DNA from: Rhodospirillales bacterium
GTDB taxonomy: Bacteria; Pseudomonadota; Alphaproteobacteria; Rhodospirillales; WMHbin7
Reading direction: 5' to 3'
Assembly (NCBI GenBank): GCA_016214125.1
Contig: JACRPC010000025.1
Coordinates: 1-39,752, forward strand
Length of the DNA stretch: 39,752 bases
Below, one piece after another: positions 24,426 through 32,604 of the stretch. Below the pieces are notes generated by a model, which ran no database searches, had not been told where the DNA came from, and saw only the letters and a list, made by a program, of their open reading frames with translations. Every line of letters starts with the position of its first letter. Within the stretch, counting starts at the first letter, position 1. Made by a program: the position numbers and the translations under genes.

Positions 24426-26260
24426 GATTTCTTGGCCGGCGCCGCCAGGGTGGAGACCGGCACCGCCTGCAGGCCTTTGTTGGCGAAGTCCTTGAGCCAG
24501 TTGACCAGCCGATCCAGGGTGAGCGGCCGGGCGTGGACGAGCAGGGCGGCGCCGCCCTTGGCGGTGGCCTCGTCCTCGACCTTGCGCAGCCTTATGTCGA
24601 TGGCGTCGCGGAAGACCTTGTCGTCGATCACCACCTTCACCTGGGCGAAGGGCAGGCCGAAAGTGGCGGCCTGGGCGGGGGCGACGCTGTCGGGCGCCAG
24701 ACCGTTATCGACTAGGATGAGACCGCTTTGCTTAAGGGCGCGGACCAGCGATTCGACCTGGAAGGGCACGGTCATCAGACGCGAGCCCTGGAGGGCGACC
24801 ACGCCGGTATAACTGTTGGTGCGGCCCAGCACGCTTTCCAGCCTTTTCAGATTCTCGGCCGGGGCCAGGGCCGAGAAGAGCGCCATGGGGCCGGGATCGC
24901 GGACCGGAAAGCCGGTGCCCTCCATCGGCAGTTCCAAAAGCACCTCATGGCCCGAAGCCCGGGCGCTTTTCACCCAATCGTTCAGCCGGTCGGCGTAGGG
25001 GCTGAAGGCCAGGCTCACTTCGCCCGGCAGGCGCTGAATGGCGGCGTCGGTGGCCTCGCGGTGCAGGCCAAGCCCGGTGACGATGATGGCGATCTTGGGC
25101 TTCTTCTCGTCGGGCTTGAAGGGCTTGGCGTAGGCCTGCCAGGGCTCGCGGCCGTCGGGAGCGACGGTGGGAAGCTGCAAATTGCCCGACTTGCGCAGCA
25201 GTTCCGGGATCGGCGCGGCGGGCATCGGTTGCGCCGGCTGGGCGGGCGGCGGCGGGGTGGGCAGCGCCACATAGGTCGGCACGGCGAGGTTGGCGGGGCG
25301 GCCGGGAATGCGTGGCTCGCCCGCCACCGGCGAAGCGGAATGGGCCTTGCCCGATGGCGTCGGAGCAGCCGAGGGAAGTGCAGCTTGCGGTGCCGCGAAG
25401 GCGGGCGCGGTCGCCACCTTGGCCTCGCCGCCCATGCCGCCCATGCCGCTCGGGCCGTCCATGCCGACGAGTGCGGGCGTCGGCGTGGTTGCGGGTGCGG
25501 CGGGGGGCGCCATCCCGGCCATGCCGGTCACGCCCGCCATGCCCGTCATTCCGGCCGGGGCTTGTCCGGCGGGCGGTTGTCCGGGCGGCGCGCCGGCCAG
25601 TGTGGTGGCGCCGGGCGGGGCCGGCGTGGCGGTCTGCGGGGCGTGGTCGTCAGTGATGGTGAATTTGAGCGGCTTGGTCTCCGCCGCCGCCGGGGCGGGT
25701 GCGGCGGGCTGGCCGACCGGCTGGGGCGGCGCTTGCGGGGCGTGGTCGTCGGTGATGGTGAATTTGAGCGGCTTGGCTTCGCCCTCGGCTGGAGCGGCCG
25801 GAGCGGGTTGGGCGAGCTGGGCGCCTTTTTCCGCCGCTGGCGGCGCCATCAACGCGTCGGTGGGTCCGCTTCGGGTCGGCATGGGCAGGCTCACCGCCGG
25901 CGCGGCGCCCGGGGCCTGCGCGGTCTTGGGGTCCGGCTTGGCGCCGTCGTCGCGCATCAGCCAGATCACCAGCCCGATGATGAAACCCAAAGAGACCAGG
26001 GCGGCGCCGCCGGCCATCAGAAGGGTGCGGCCCCTCTTGCCGCCCTCGCTCAGGGTCTGGCCCAGATGCAGGTCGTGCACCTTCTCGGCGATGTCGTGCG
26101 CCGTCGGAATATGCATCTGATGCATCTTCTCGGCGATGTCCTGGGCCGAGGGCATATGCATATCGTGCATTTTCTCGGCCAGCTCGTGGGCGCTGGGAAT
26201 GTGCAGATCGTGCGCCTTGGCGCCCAGCCGGGCGGTGAGCGCCCGAAGCTTGGCCGGCAT
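24422..26260 (-). CDS. Divergent polysaccharide deacetylase (YibQ family) with long repeat-rich N-terminus
   Basis: The first ATG gives 612 residues. Residues 15-66 contain three tandem 15-residue His-rich repeats (pattern xHxPxAxxxAEKxH). One membrane helix follows near 83-104. Next is a long Pro/Ala-rich linker with a duplicated LKFTITDDHAPQ segment and Met/Gly-rich stretches. The C-terminal 250 residues (from KIAIIVTGLG) are the divergent polysaccharide deacetylase domain, presumably periplasmic and acting on or near peptidoglycan with CtpA and EnvC. The ATG at 26260 has no ribosome binding site, and the frame is open for 107 further codons upstream (see 26261-26560). YibQ homologues are usually much shorter. 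Confidence 0.85.
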   Translation of the reverse strand: MPAKLRALTARLGAKAHDLHIPSAHELAEKMHDMHMPSAQDIAEKMHQMHIPTAHDIAEKVHDLHLGQTLSEGGKRGRTLLMAGGAALVSLGFIIGLVIWLMRDDGAKPDPKTAQAPGAAPAVSLPMPTRSGPTDALMAPPAAEKGAQLAQPAPAAPAEGEAKPLKFTITDDHAPQAPPQPVGQPAAPAPAAAETKPLKFTITDDHAPQTATPAPPGATTLAGAPPGQPPAGQAPAGMTGMAGVTGMAGMAPPAAPATTPTPALVGMDGPSGMGGMGGEAKVATAPAFAAPQAALPSAAPTPSGKAHSASPVAGEPRIPGRPANLAVPTYVALPTPPPPAQPAQPMPAAPIPELLRKSGNLQLPTVAPDGREPWQAYAKPFKPDEKKPKIAIIVTGLGLHREATDAAIQRLPGEVSLAFSPYADRLNDWVKSARASGHEVLLELPMEGTGFPVRDPGPMALFSALAPAENLKRLESVLGRTNSYTGVVALQGSRLMTVPFQVESLVRALKQSGLILVDNGLAPDSVAPAQAATFGLPFAQVKVVIDDKVFRDAIDIRLRKVEDEATAKGGAALLVHARPLTLDRLVNWLKDFANKGLQAVPVSTLAAPAKKS

Positions 26261-26560
26261 CGGAATCTTGCCCAGGAGGGTGCCGATCCGACCGGCCAGC
26301 CCGGCCAGGAATCCCTTTTTCGCCGGCGCGCCCCCGCCCTCGCCTTCGGCGTCGAAATCGTCGGGACGCGGCTTCTTGAATTCCTCCTCGCCGTCCTCGT
26401 CCGATTTGGGCTTCTTCTTGAAGAGGCCTTTGAGGCGGGCGATCAGCGACGGCTTGGCCGGTTTTTGTTGTTCGTCGTCCTCATCGTCGCGCGGTCTCTT
26501 GGCCGCCTTCTTAGCGGTTTTCTTCTTGGCGTTCTTATCGGCCTTGGCGGGGGGCTTCAG
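26261..26560 (-). other. Probable in-frame N-terminal extension of the deacetylase, possible CTG start
   Basis: Upstream of the ATG at 26260 the same frame stays open to the ctpA stop codon and encodes a charged, coding-like peptide (AKKKTAKKAAKR, then acidic DDEDDEQQ, then LFKKKPKSDEDGEEE). There is no ATG, GTG or TTG in it. A CTG at 26558-26560 lies 8 bp after GGGAGG, an ideal ribosome binding site. I infer translation from this CTG, giving about 712 residues. A lost ATG through mutation or sequence error is the alternative. Confidence 0.5.
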
Positions 26561-26581
26561 GGGAGGGGCCTCCCGATCGGA

Positions 26582-27925
26582 TCAGCGGGAAGGCGGCCGG
26601 ACCGCCCCGGTCCTCAGCAGCTCCAACGCCTTCTGGAGTTGGGCGTCCTGGGCGGGATCGTCGCTGGGCCGGCGCAGCCCCTCATGGTCGGCGGGCGGGC
26701 GGGCGGCGTTGCCGGGCGGCGCCGCCTTGGCCGGCGCGGGCGGGGGCTCGGCCTTGGCCGGGCCGTTCTCGTTCTTGAGCGATTTGGGCAGGCTGGCCTC
26801 GGTGCGCCGGTTTTCCTGGGAGGGCTGGGCGCCTTCGGGGGTGTCGGCCTTGGCGACCTTGACTTCGTGATCCGGGGCGATGCCGACCTGCTGGATCGAG
26901 CGGCCCGAGGGCGTGTAGTAGCGGGCCGTGGTCAGCTTGACGGCGCCGTAGCCGGGCAGGGGGATGATGGTCTGCACCGAGCCCTTGCCGAAGCTTTTCG
27001 AGCCCACCAGAACGGCGCGCTTGTGGTCCTGCAGCGCGCCGGCGACGATCTCCGAGGCCGAGGCCGAACCGTCATTGATCAAGACCACGATGGGCAGGCC
27101 CTCGGCGATGTCGCCGCGCCTGGCGTTGTAGCGCTGGGTCTCCTCGGGCCGGCGCGAGCGCGTCGAGACGATTTCGCCCTGATCGAGGAAGGCGTCCGAC
27201 ACCGCCACCGCCTGATCGAGCAGCCCGCCCGGATTGTTGCGCAGGTCAAGGACGACGCCGTTAAGCTTTTTACCCAGCTCGGTCTTGATGTCGTTCAAGG
27301 CTTTCTTCAGGCCGGCATCGGCCTGCTCGTTGAATTGGGTGATGCGGATGTAGGCGATGGTGCCCTCGATGCGATGGCGCACCGTCTGGATGCGGATCAC
27401 CGCCCGGGTGAGGGTGAGATCGAAGGGGTCCTTGGTGCCGCGCCTGATCGTCAACTTGATCTGGGTGTTGGGCGGCCCGCGCATCTTGTCGACGGCTTCG
27501 TTGAGCGTCAGGCCCTGCACCGATTCGCCGTCGAGATGGGTGATGAGATCGCCCGGCTGGATGCCGGCGCGATGGGCCGGCGTGTCGTCGATCGGCGACA
27601 CCACCTTGACGAAGCCGGCCTCCTGGCTCACCTCGATGCCCAGCCCGCCGAACTCGCCCCGCGTCTGCACCTGCATGTCGCGGTAGCTCTTGGCGTTGAG
27701 ATAGGCGGAATGGGGGTCGAGCGCGGTCAGCATGCCGTTGATCGCCGATTCGACCAGTTCCTGATCGGCGACCGGCTCGACATAATCGTTGCGGACGCGT
27801 TCGAAGACGTCGCCGAACAGATTGAGCAGGCGGTAGGTTTCCGCCGAATTCTTCTCGGCCGCGCCGGCCGGGGCGAGAGCCAAAACCACACCGGCGGCCA
27901 AGCCAAGCAACAAACGGCGTTTCAT
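26582..27925 (-). CDS. ctpA: Carboxy-terminal processing protease, S41 family
   Basis: A 447-residue periplasmic protease. Signal peptide at 1-23, PDZ domain about 88-170 (GGLGIEV, IQPGDLI), then the protease domain with Ser289 in NDGSASASE and Lys314 in SFGKGS, 25 residues apart as in other CtpA proteases. The C-terminal 80 residues are Pro/Ala-rich and variable. It cleaves C-terminal ends of envelope proteins, often cell-wall enzymes. The start overlaps the envC stop (ATGA), so the two are coupled; such pairing fits a role in controlling peptidoglycan hydrolysis. Confidence 0.95.
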   Translation of the reverse strand: MKRRLLLGLAAGVVLALAPAGAAEKNSAETYRLLNLFGDVFERVRNDYVEPVADQELVESAINGMLTALDPHSAYLNAKSYRDMQVQTRGEFGGLGIEVSQEAGFVKVVSPIDDTPAHRAGIQPGDLITHLDGESVQGLTLNEAVDKMRGPPNTQIKLTIRRGTKDPFDLTLTRAVIRIQTVRHRIEGTIAYIRITQFNEQADAGLKKALNDIKTELGKKLNGVVLDLRNNPGGLLDQAVAVSDAFLDQGEIVSTRSRRPEETQRYNARRGDIAEGLPIVVLINDGSASASEIVAGALQDHKRAVLVGSKSFGKGSVQTIIPLPGYGAVKLTTARYYTPSGRSIQQVGIAPDHEVKVAKADTPEGAQPSQENRRTEASLPKSLKNENGPAKAEPPPAPAKAAPPGNAARPPADHEGLRRPSDDPAQDAQLQKALELLRTGAVRPPSR

Positions 27926-29187
27926 CCGGCTACCTTATCCTTCTGGGCCGCCAACCAGGGCATCGGATTGACCGGATGACCGTTGCGGCGCAATTCCACG
28001 TAGAGAACGGGCTTCGCTTCGGCCTCGGCCATGAGCGCGATCGGCTCGCCGGCCAAGACCGTCTGGCCGACGGCGCCCTCGATGCGGCGCGCGCCGGCCA
28101 GCAACGTATGATAGCCCTCGCCATGTTCGATGATCAAGAGAAGCCCGTAGCCCCGGAAGGGGCCGGAAAAGACGATCATCCCGTCATAGGGGGCGATCAC
28201 CTGGGCGCCGGGGCGGGTTTCGATGCGGATGCCCTTCCAGGTGCCGCCGAAATCGTTGGGGTCGCCATATTGGCTGATCACCGGGCCGCGGGCCGGCATC
28301 GGCAGGCTGCCGCGCGCCTGGGTGAAGGGCCTGGCCGGGCCGTCATAGGGCGCCGGACCGGACGGCGCCGGCGCCGTCTTGGCCTTGGGCGCGGGCGGCG
28401 GCGGTTTGCCCGCCTTGGCGGCGGCGCGGGCCTGGGCCTGCTGGGCGGCGCGCTGGGCGGCCTCGGCCAGGCGCGCCTTGCGCTCCTCTTCGATGCGGAC
28501 CATGAGATCGCGCAGATCCTCGGCCTCGCCGGCCAGCCTTTGGGTGCGCTTCTCGGCTTCGTCGCGCTCTTCCTCGGTCCGGCTCATCAGCTCGAACTTG
28601 CGTTTCGACAGGCCATCCAGCCGCTTCTTTTCCGATTCGAGGCGGGCCAGGGCGGCGGCGCGGCGCTCGCGCTGGCGGGCGGTGTCGGCGCGCACCTGCG
28701 CCAGTTCGTCGAGCTGGCGGCGGATCTGCGAGGCCTCGCGCTCGATCTCGGGCACCGCGGCGCGCAACAGCAGGGCGCCGCGCACCGTGTCGGATGGGCT
28801 TTGCGGCTGGGCGAACAGGGCCTCGGTCGGCCGCCAGGCCAAACGTTCCAGCGCCATCAGCACCTGGGTCATCTGGCCCTGGCGCTGGTCGAGCTGGGCG
28901 CTCAGGCGGGCGTCATGGGCGCGCAATTCGCCCAAACGGGCTTCCAACGTGGTCAGGGTGTCTTCCTGCTCATGAGCGGCCCTAGCGGCCGCCACCAATT
29001 CGGCCTGGATGCGGCCGATCTCCTCGGCCAGCGATTCCGATTTCTTCTGCAAGCGGGCTTCGTCGGCCCGGCTTTTCTCGATCGCCTTCTCGATCGCCTT
29101 CAATTGCCGGTCGGCCGGCGGGGCCTTGGAATCGGCGGCCCAGACGAGCGGGGCGACCAGCATCGCCCAAAGGACGGCGATCGCCAC
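27922..29187 (-). CDS. envC: Murein hydrolase activator EnvC (coiled coil plus LytM/M23 domain)
   Basis: A periplasmic protein of about 421 residues: signal-like segment, long coiled coil (about 20-260), Pro/Ala linker and a C-terminal LytM domain (GPVISQYGDPN to the end). The domain has HGEGYHTLLA but begins QYGDPND rather than the HxGxD of active metallopeptidases, so it is probably a catalytically inactive activator of amidases in cell division. The start is uncertain. GTG at 29187 gives a hydrophobic leader ending LVWA-ADS. ATG at 29163 is possible. The ATG at 29313 would include a repeat element and overlap gpmI. Confidence 0.9.
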   Translation of the reverse strand: MAIAVLWAMLVAPLVWAADSKAPPADRQLKAIEKAIEKSRADEARLQKKSESLAEEIGRIQAELVAAARAAHEQEDTLTTLEARLGELRAHDARLSAQLDQRQGQMTQVLMALERLAWRPTEALFAQPQSPSDTVRGALLLRAAVPEIEREASQIRRQLDELAQVRADTARQRERRAAALARLESEKKRLDGLSKRKFELMSRTEEERDEAEKRTQRLAGEAEDLRDLMVRIEEERKARLAEAAQRAAQQAQARAAAKAGKPPPPAPKAKTAPAPSGPAPYDGPARPFTQARGSLPMPARGPVISQYGDPNDFGGTWKGIRIETRPGAQVIAPYDGMIVFSGPFRGYGLLLIIEHGEGYHTLLAGARRIEGAVGQTVLAGEPIALMAEAEAKPVLYVELRRNGHPVNPMPWLAAQKDKVAG

Positions 29188-29298
29188 CCGCCCGGCGATT
29201 GAGGGCCAAATTGTCTTCGGCGGCAAGGCCGCCGCGCCGCTCGTGCGGCGTGAGCCAAGGGGGCCGGACGGCCCCCGCCCGGCGATTGAGGGCCAAAT
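29187..29298. repeat. 25-bp direct repeat flanking a palindrome-rich spacer
   Basis: An identical 25-bp sequence (it includes CGGCGATTGAGGGCCAAAT) occurs at 29187-29211 and 29274-29298, 87 bp apart. The spacer contains GGCGGCAAGGCCGCC and GGGGGCCGGACGGCCCCC, both palindromic. It sits between gpmI and envC. It looks like an intergenic repeat element, or a duplication, rather than coding sequence. Confidence 0.75.
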
Positions 29299-29302
29299 AT
29301 AA

Positions 29303-30886
29303 TTAAGCCGCACGGGCGGGCGTCTCGGCCGGCTTCAAGAGCGAGTGGCCGGTCATCTCGGTCGGTTGGGGCAGGCCCAAGAGCGCCAGAAGCGTGGGCG
29401 CGATGTCGGCCAGCCTTCCACCGCTGGCCAAGCCGATGCCGGGCGGGCCGTTGACCAGGATGGTCTCCACCGGGCCAAGGGTATGGGCGGTGTGGGGCTG
29501 GCCGGTTTCGGGATCGCGCATCATTTCGGCGTTGCCGTGATCGGCGGTGATCAGAAGCGTGCCCTGGGCCTTGAGGACGGCCGCTTCCAGGCGGGCCAGG
29601 CAGGCGTCGACGGTTTCGGCGGCCTTGATGGCGGCGTCGAGCATGCCGGTATGGCCCACCATGTCGCCGTTGGCGTAATTGACGATCGCCACGTCGAAAC
29701 GGCCCGATTCGATCGCCGCCACCAGCTTGTCGGTGACCTCGACGGCCGACATCTCGGGTTTCAGATCGTAGGTCGCCACCTTGGGCGAGGGCACCAGGAT
29801 GCGCTCCTCGCCGGGGAAGACTTTTTCTTCGCCGCCATTGAAGAAGAAGGTGACGTGGGCGTATTTCTCGGTCTCAGCGATGCGCAATTGGCTGAGCCCC
29901 GCCTTAGACAGCACCTCGCCCAGGATGTTGGTGAGCGGATGGGCGGGGAAGAGGGTCGCCATCAGCTTGGCGTGGGCCTCGGAATAGTCGCTCATGCCGA
30001 GCTTGGCGGCGAAGCGCACGGTGCGGGCGCGGGCGAAGCCCTTAAAATCGGGATCGAGCAGCGCCGAAAGAATTTCGCGCGCCCGGTCGGCGCGGAAATT
30101 GGCCATCAGGATGCCGTCGCCGTCCGTCATGCCGCCGTAGCCGGCGATCAGGGTGGGTTTGACGAACTCGTCGTTGGCGCCCTCGGCGTAGGATTGGCGC
30201 ACCGCGGTTTGGGCGTCGGGCGCCGCCAGGCCCTTGCCCTCGACCAGGGCGTCATAGGCCAGGCTCACCCGTTCCCAGCGCTGGTCGCGGTCCATGGCGT
30301 AGAAGCGGCCCGAGACCACGCCAAAGCGCACATCAAAGCCGGCGACGTCGGTCTGGAACTTGGTCAGGAAGTCCAGCGCGCTTTGCGGCGGCGTGTCGCG
30401 CCCGTCCAAGAGCGCATGCACGATCACCGGCACGCCGGCCTTGGCGACGATGCGGGCCAGGGCCGCCATGTGGTCCTGGTGGGAATGCACGCCACCCGGG
30501 CTCAAGAGCCCCATCAGATGCAGCCGCCCGCCGCTTTGCTGAAGCGCGGCGACGGCCTTGAGCAAAGCGGGGTTCGTGGCCAGCGAGCCATCCTCGATCG
30601 CCCGATCGATGCGCGGCAGTTCCTGCATCACCACCCGCCCGGCGCCCAGATTGGTGTGGCCCACTTCCGAATTGCCCATCTGGCCGTTGGGCAGGCCCAC
30701 TTCCAGGCCCGAGGTTTCGACCAGGGCGTGCGGGCAACCGGCCAACAGGCGGTCCCAGCTTGGGGTGCGGGCCAGGGCGATGGCGTTGTCGGCGGTTTCG
30801 GCGCGCCAGCCCCAGCCATCCAGGATGCACAGCACCAAAGGACGCGGGCGGGCGGAACGGGGCGCGGGGTTGGCGTGATCTTTCAT
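29303..30886 (-). CDS. gpmI: 2,3-bisphosphoglycerate-independent phosphoglycerate mutase
   Basis: A 527-residue Mn-dependent enzyme interconverting 3- and 2-phosphoglycerate. Nucleophile Ser73 in GNSEVGH, metal site ILDGWG near 21, DGRDTPP near 161, and TADHGNAEMM with the metal-binding His near 465. Length is standard (about 510-530). It is in the conserved proA to ctpA series; the gap to rlmH is broken by a toxin-antitoxin pair. Confidence 0.97.
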   Translation of the reverse strand: MKDHANPAPRSARPRPLVLCILDGWGWRAETADNAIALARTPSWDRLLAGCPHALVETSGLEVGLPNGQMGNSEVGHTNLGAGRVVMQELPRIDRAIEDGSLATNPALLKAVAALQQSGGRLHLMGLLSPGGVHSHQDHMAALARIVAKAGVPVIVHALLDGRDTPPQSALDFLTKFQTDVAGFDVRFGVVSGRFYAMDRDQRWERVSLAYDALVEGKGLAAPDAQTAVRQSYAEGANDEFVKPTLIAGYGGMTDGDGILMANFRADRAREILSALLDPDFKGFARARTVRFAAKLGMSDYSEAHAKLMATLFPAHPLTNILGEVLSKAGLSQLRIAETEKYAHVTFFFNGGEEKVFPGEERILVPSPKVATYDLKPEMSAVEVTDKLVAAIESGRFDVAIVNYANGDMVGHTGMLDAAIKAAETVDACLARLEAAVLKAQGTLLITADHGNAEMMRDPETGQPHTAHTLGPVETILVNGPPGIGLASGGRLADIAPTLLALLGLPQPTEMTGHSLLKPAETPARAA

Positions 30887-30928
30887 GGGGGAATATTAGG
30901 GGATTTTCGCCGGGAAATCCAAGGCGGG

Positions 30929-31210
30929 CTACCAGCCCAATTCGCTGTGCGAGCCCAAACGGACCAAATCGAGCCATTCCGGATCGGGTTTGCGATAGAT
31001 CAGGATCAGATCGGGTTTGATGTGACAGTCGCGATGGTCTTTCCAGGCCCCGATCAGGGGGTGATCGTGATAGCGAAAGGGAAGCGGTTGATCGGCGGCC
31101 AGCAAGGTGACCACGGCAACCAAATCCCGATCCAACGTGGCGCGGTGGCGCCCCTTGATCTCCCGCTTGTAGTCGCGCTTGAAGGCGGTGGTGCGCCTAA
31201 TCGTCCGCAT
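30929..31210 (-). CDS. yafQ: Type II toxin, YafQ family (RelE superfamily mRNA interferase)
   Basis: A 93-residue toxin that would cleave mRNA on the ribosome. YafQ-typical residues are visible: RYHDHPLIGAWKDHRDCHI (46-64) with the His residues and Asp that form the active site, then LILIYRK and a C-terminal GSHSELGW. The start overlaps the antitoxin stop by 14 bp, the usual antitoxin-first arrangement. It appears intact. Confidence 0.9.
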   Translation of the reverse strand: MRTIRRTTAFKRDYKREIKGRHRATLDRDLVAVVTLLAADQPLPFRYHDHPLIGAWKDHRDCHIKPDLILIYRKPDPEWLDLVRLGSHSELGW

Positions 31211-31454
31211 GGAGATCGGCCAACAGGTCGCGGGGCTTGCCCACGGTGACGAGCTTGCCCTTGCGGGCCGCCTTCATGGCGGCGATGGTCTTGGCGTTGG
31301 GCACCAGGGGCTCGAAGGGCAGGCGCTTTTCCGCCGCGATCCGGGTCATCATCAGGCGAAAGGCATCGGACACCGTAAGCCCGATGGAATCGAGCACGGC
31401 GGCGGCATCCTTCTTGACCCGCGCGTTGATGCGGGCGCGAACGACGGTGTTCAT
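31197..31454 (-). CDS. dinJ: Type II antitoxin, RelB/DinJ family
   Basis: An 85-residue antitoxin. The N-terminal half (VRARINARVKKDAAAVLDSI) is the ribbon-helix-helix DNA-binding part, with GLTVSDAFRLMMTRI following; the C-terminal half would wrap the YafQ toxin. A GAGGAG site precedes the ATG. A 13-bp palindrome 19 bp upstream probably serves autoregulation. The pair is inserted between gpmI and rlmH, which are usually close neighbours. Confidence 0.9.
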   Translation of the reverse strand: MNTVVRARINARVKKDAAAVLDSIGLTVSDAFRLMMTRIAAEKRLPFEPLVPNAKTIAAMKAARKGKLVTVGKPRDLLADLHADD

Positions 31455-31472
31455 GGCGCTCTCCTCGCTTGA

Positions 31473-31485
31473 GCTACAATGTAGC
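31473..31485. promoter_or_regulatory. Palindrome GCTACA-A-TGTAGC, likely DinJ operator
   Basis: A perfect 6-bp inverted repeat around one base lies 19 bp before the dinJ ATG, where the DinJ-YafQ complex would bind to repress its own promoter. This is inferred from position and symmetry. Confidence 0.55.
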
Positions 31486-31558
31486 CCAAACGAGGCCCAA
31501 GGTCTATACGAATGGGGCGGCAAGGCCGGGCTTGGCAAAGCCTCGCCTCCCCCCCCCC

Positions 31559-32014
31559 TCATCCCCGATGGTAGGGATGGCCCTTGTGGATCGCCTGGGC
31601 GCGGAAAAGCTGCTCGGCCAACAGGCCGCGCACCAGAAGGTGCGGCCAGGTCATCGGCCCCAGCGCCAAGGTGAAGTCGGCCAAGTCGCGCAAGCTGGGA
31701 TCGAGCCCATCGGCGCCGCCGATCAGAAAGGCCAGATCGCGCCCGCTGTCGCGCCACTGGGCAAGCTTCTTGGCGAAATCCTCGCTCGACAGCATGGCGC
31801 CCCGACCGTCGAGCGCCACCAGCCAAGCGTTCTTCGGCCGCTTGGCCAGCAGCAAGGCCGCCTCGCGCGCCTGAAGTTCGGCGCCGGCCAGCGGCCGCTT
31901 CTCCTCCACTTCGATCACCTTGGGCCTGGGATCGAGACGGGCGGCGTAATGTTCGTAGAGCGCCCGCTCCGGCCCCGGCTTGATTTTGCCCACCGCCAGG
32001 AGAAAAAGATTCAT
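31559..32014 (-). CDS. rlmH: 23S rRNA (pseudouridine1915-N3)-methyltransferase
   Basis: A 151-residue SPOUT methyltransferase that modifies pseudouridine 1915 of 23S rRNA. It shows the standard N-terminus MNLFLLAVGKIK, the SAM site region FLIGGADGL (about 101) and the C-terminal HPYHRG. The ATG overlaps the rsfS stop (ATGA). A run of ten C directly follows its stop (31549-31558). Confidence 0.96.
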   Translation of the reverse strand: MNLFLLAVGKIKPGPERALYEHYAARLDPRPKVIEVEEKRPLAGAELQAREAALLLAKRPKNAWLVALDGRGAMLSSEDFAKKLAQWRDSGRDLAFLIGGADGLDPSLRDLADFTLALGPMTWPHLLVRGLLAEQLFRAQAIHKGHPYHRG

Positions 32015-32604
32015 CCCCGCTGGGCGGTGGTTTTCGCCTTGGCGGGCTTCTTGGTGGCGCCGGCTTTTTTGGGCTTGGCCGGTTTGGTCGGGGCGTCCTG
32101 CCAGATCTCTTCCAGGCGGTAGAAATCGCGCACTTCCGGGCGGAAGAGGTGGATGAGGGCGTCGCCGGCATCGATGGCCACCCAATCGCCCTGGGCCATG
32201 CCTTCGGCCAGGGCGCGCTTGCCGTCTTTTTTCAGCTTCTCGATCAGATGCTGGGCCATGGCGGCGACGTGGCGCTGCGAGGTGCCCGAGGCCAGGATCA
32301 TGTAATCGGCCATCGCGGTGCGCCGGCTGACATCGATCACCAGGACGTCCTGGGCCTTGTCGTCCTCAAGCTGGGCGGTGACGAGCCTGACCAGCTCCGG
32401 CAGCACTGGCTTGGCCAGCTTGGCGGCTTTAGGCCGGACGGCCTTGGCCCGGACGGTCTTGGCCCGGACGGTCTTGGCCCGGACGGTCTTGGGCTTGGCG
32501 GTCTTGGGCTTGGCAAGGGCGGGCTTCTTGGTCTTGACCGGGGCCTTCTTGGCCGGGGTCTTTTTCGGTTGGGCGGCCTTGGCGGGCTTCTTCGGGCTGG
32601 CTAT
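32011..32604 (-). CDS. rsfS: Ribosomal silencing factor RsfS with Lys-rich N-terminal extension
   Basis: The core (from LPELVRLVTAQLED) is RsfS, which binds ribosomal protein uL14 and blocks subunit joining in starved cells: DVLVIDV, ASGTSQRHV, GDWVAIDAGDALIHLF and YRLEEIW are all typical. Upstream the frame encodes a Lys/Ala/Pro-rich stretch of about 66 residues with four AKTVR-type repeats. No ATG, GTG or TTG lies at its start. The coordinates given use an ATA at 32602-32604, 9 bp after GAGGAG. A GTG at 32406 would give a normal 131-residue protein but has no ribosome binding site. The C-terminus also ends in a Lys-rich tail. Confidence 0.82.
   Translation of the reverse strand: MASPKKPAKAAQPKKTPAKKAPVKTKKPALAKPKTAKPKTVRAKTVRAKTVRAKAVRPKAAKLAKPVLPELVRLVTAQLEDDKAQDVLVIDVSRRTAMADYMILASGTSQRHVAAMAQHLIEKLKKDGKRALAEGMAQGDWVAIDAGDALIHLFRPEVRDFYRLEEIWQDAPTKPAKPKKAGATKKPAKAKTTAQRG
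32436..32495. repeat. Four tandem 15-bp repeats in rsfS extension
   Basis: Units of GGACGGTCTTGGCCC occur at 32436-32450 (one change), 32451-32465, 32466-32480 and 32481-32495 (two changes). They encode A-K-T-V-R in rsfS and keep the frame, so copy number can change without breaking the gene. Confidence 0.85.

Noticed and set aside
24728-27979. A 1083-codon open frame on the plus strand
   Set aside because: It runs opposite to the deacetylase and ctpA genes, which have clear domains and start signals. Long antisense frames are expected in DNA this rich in GC, and its translation has no recognisable domain.
29188-29313. An ATG start for envC at 29313
   Set aside because: It would overlap the gpmI stop and translate a 25-bp direct repeat twice before the signal segment; the later starts are more plausible.
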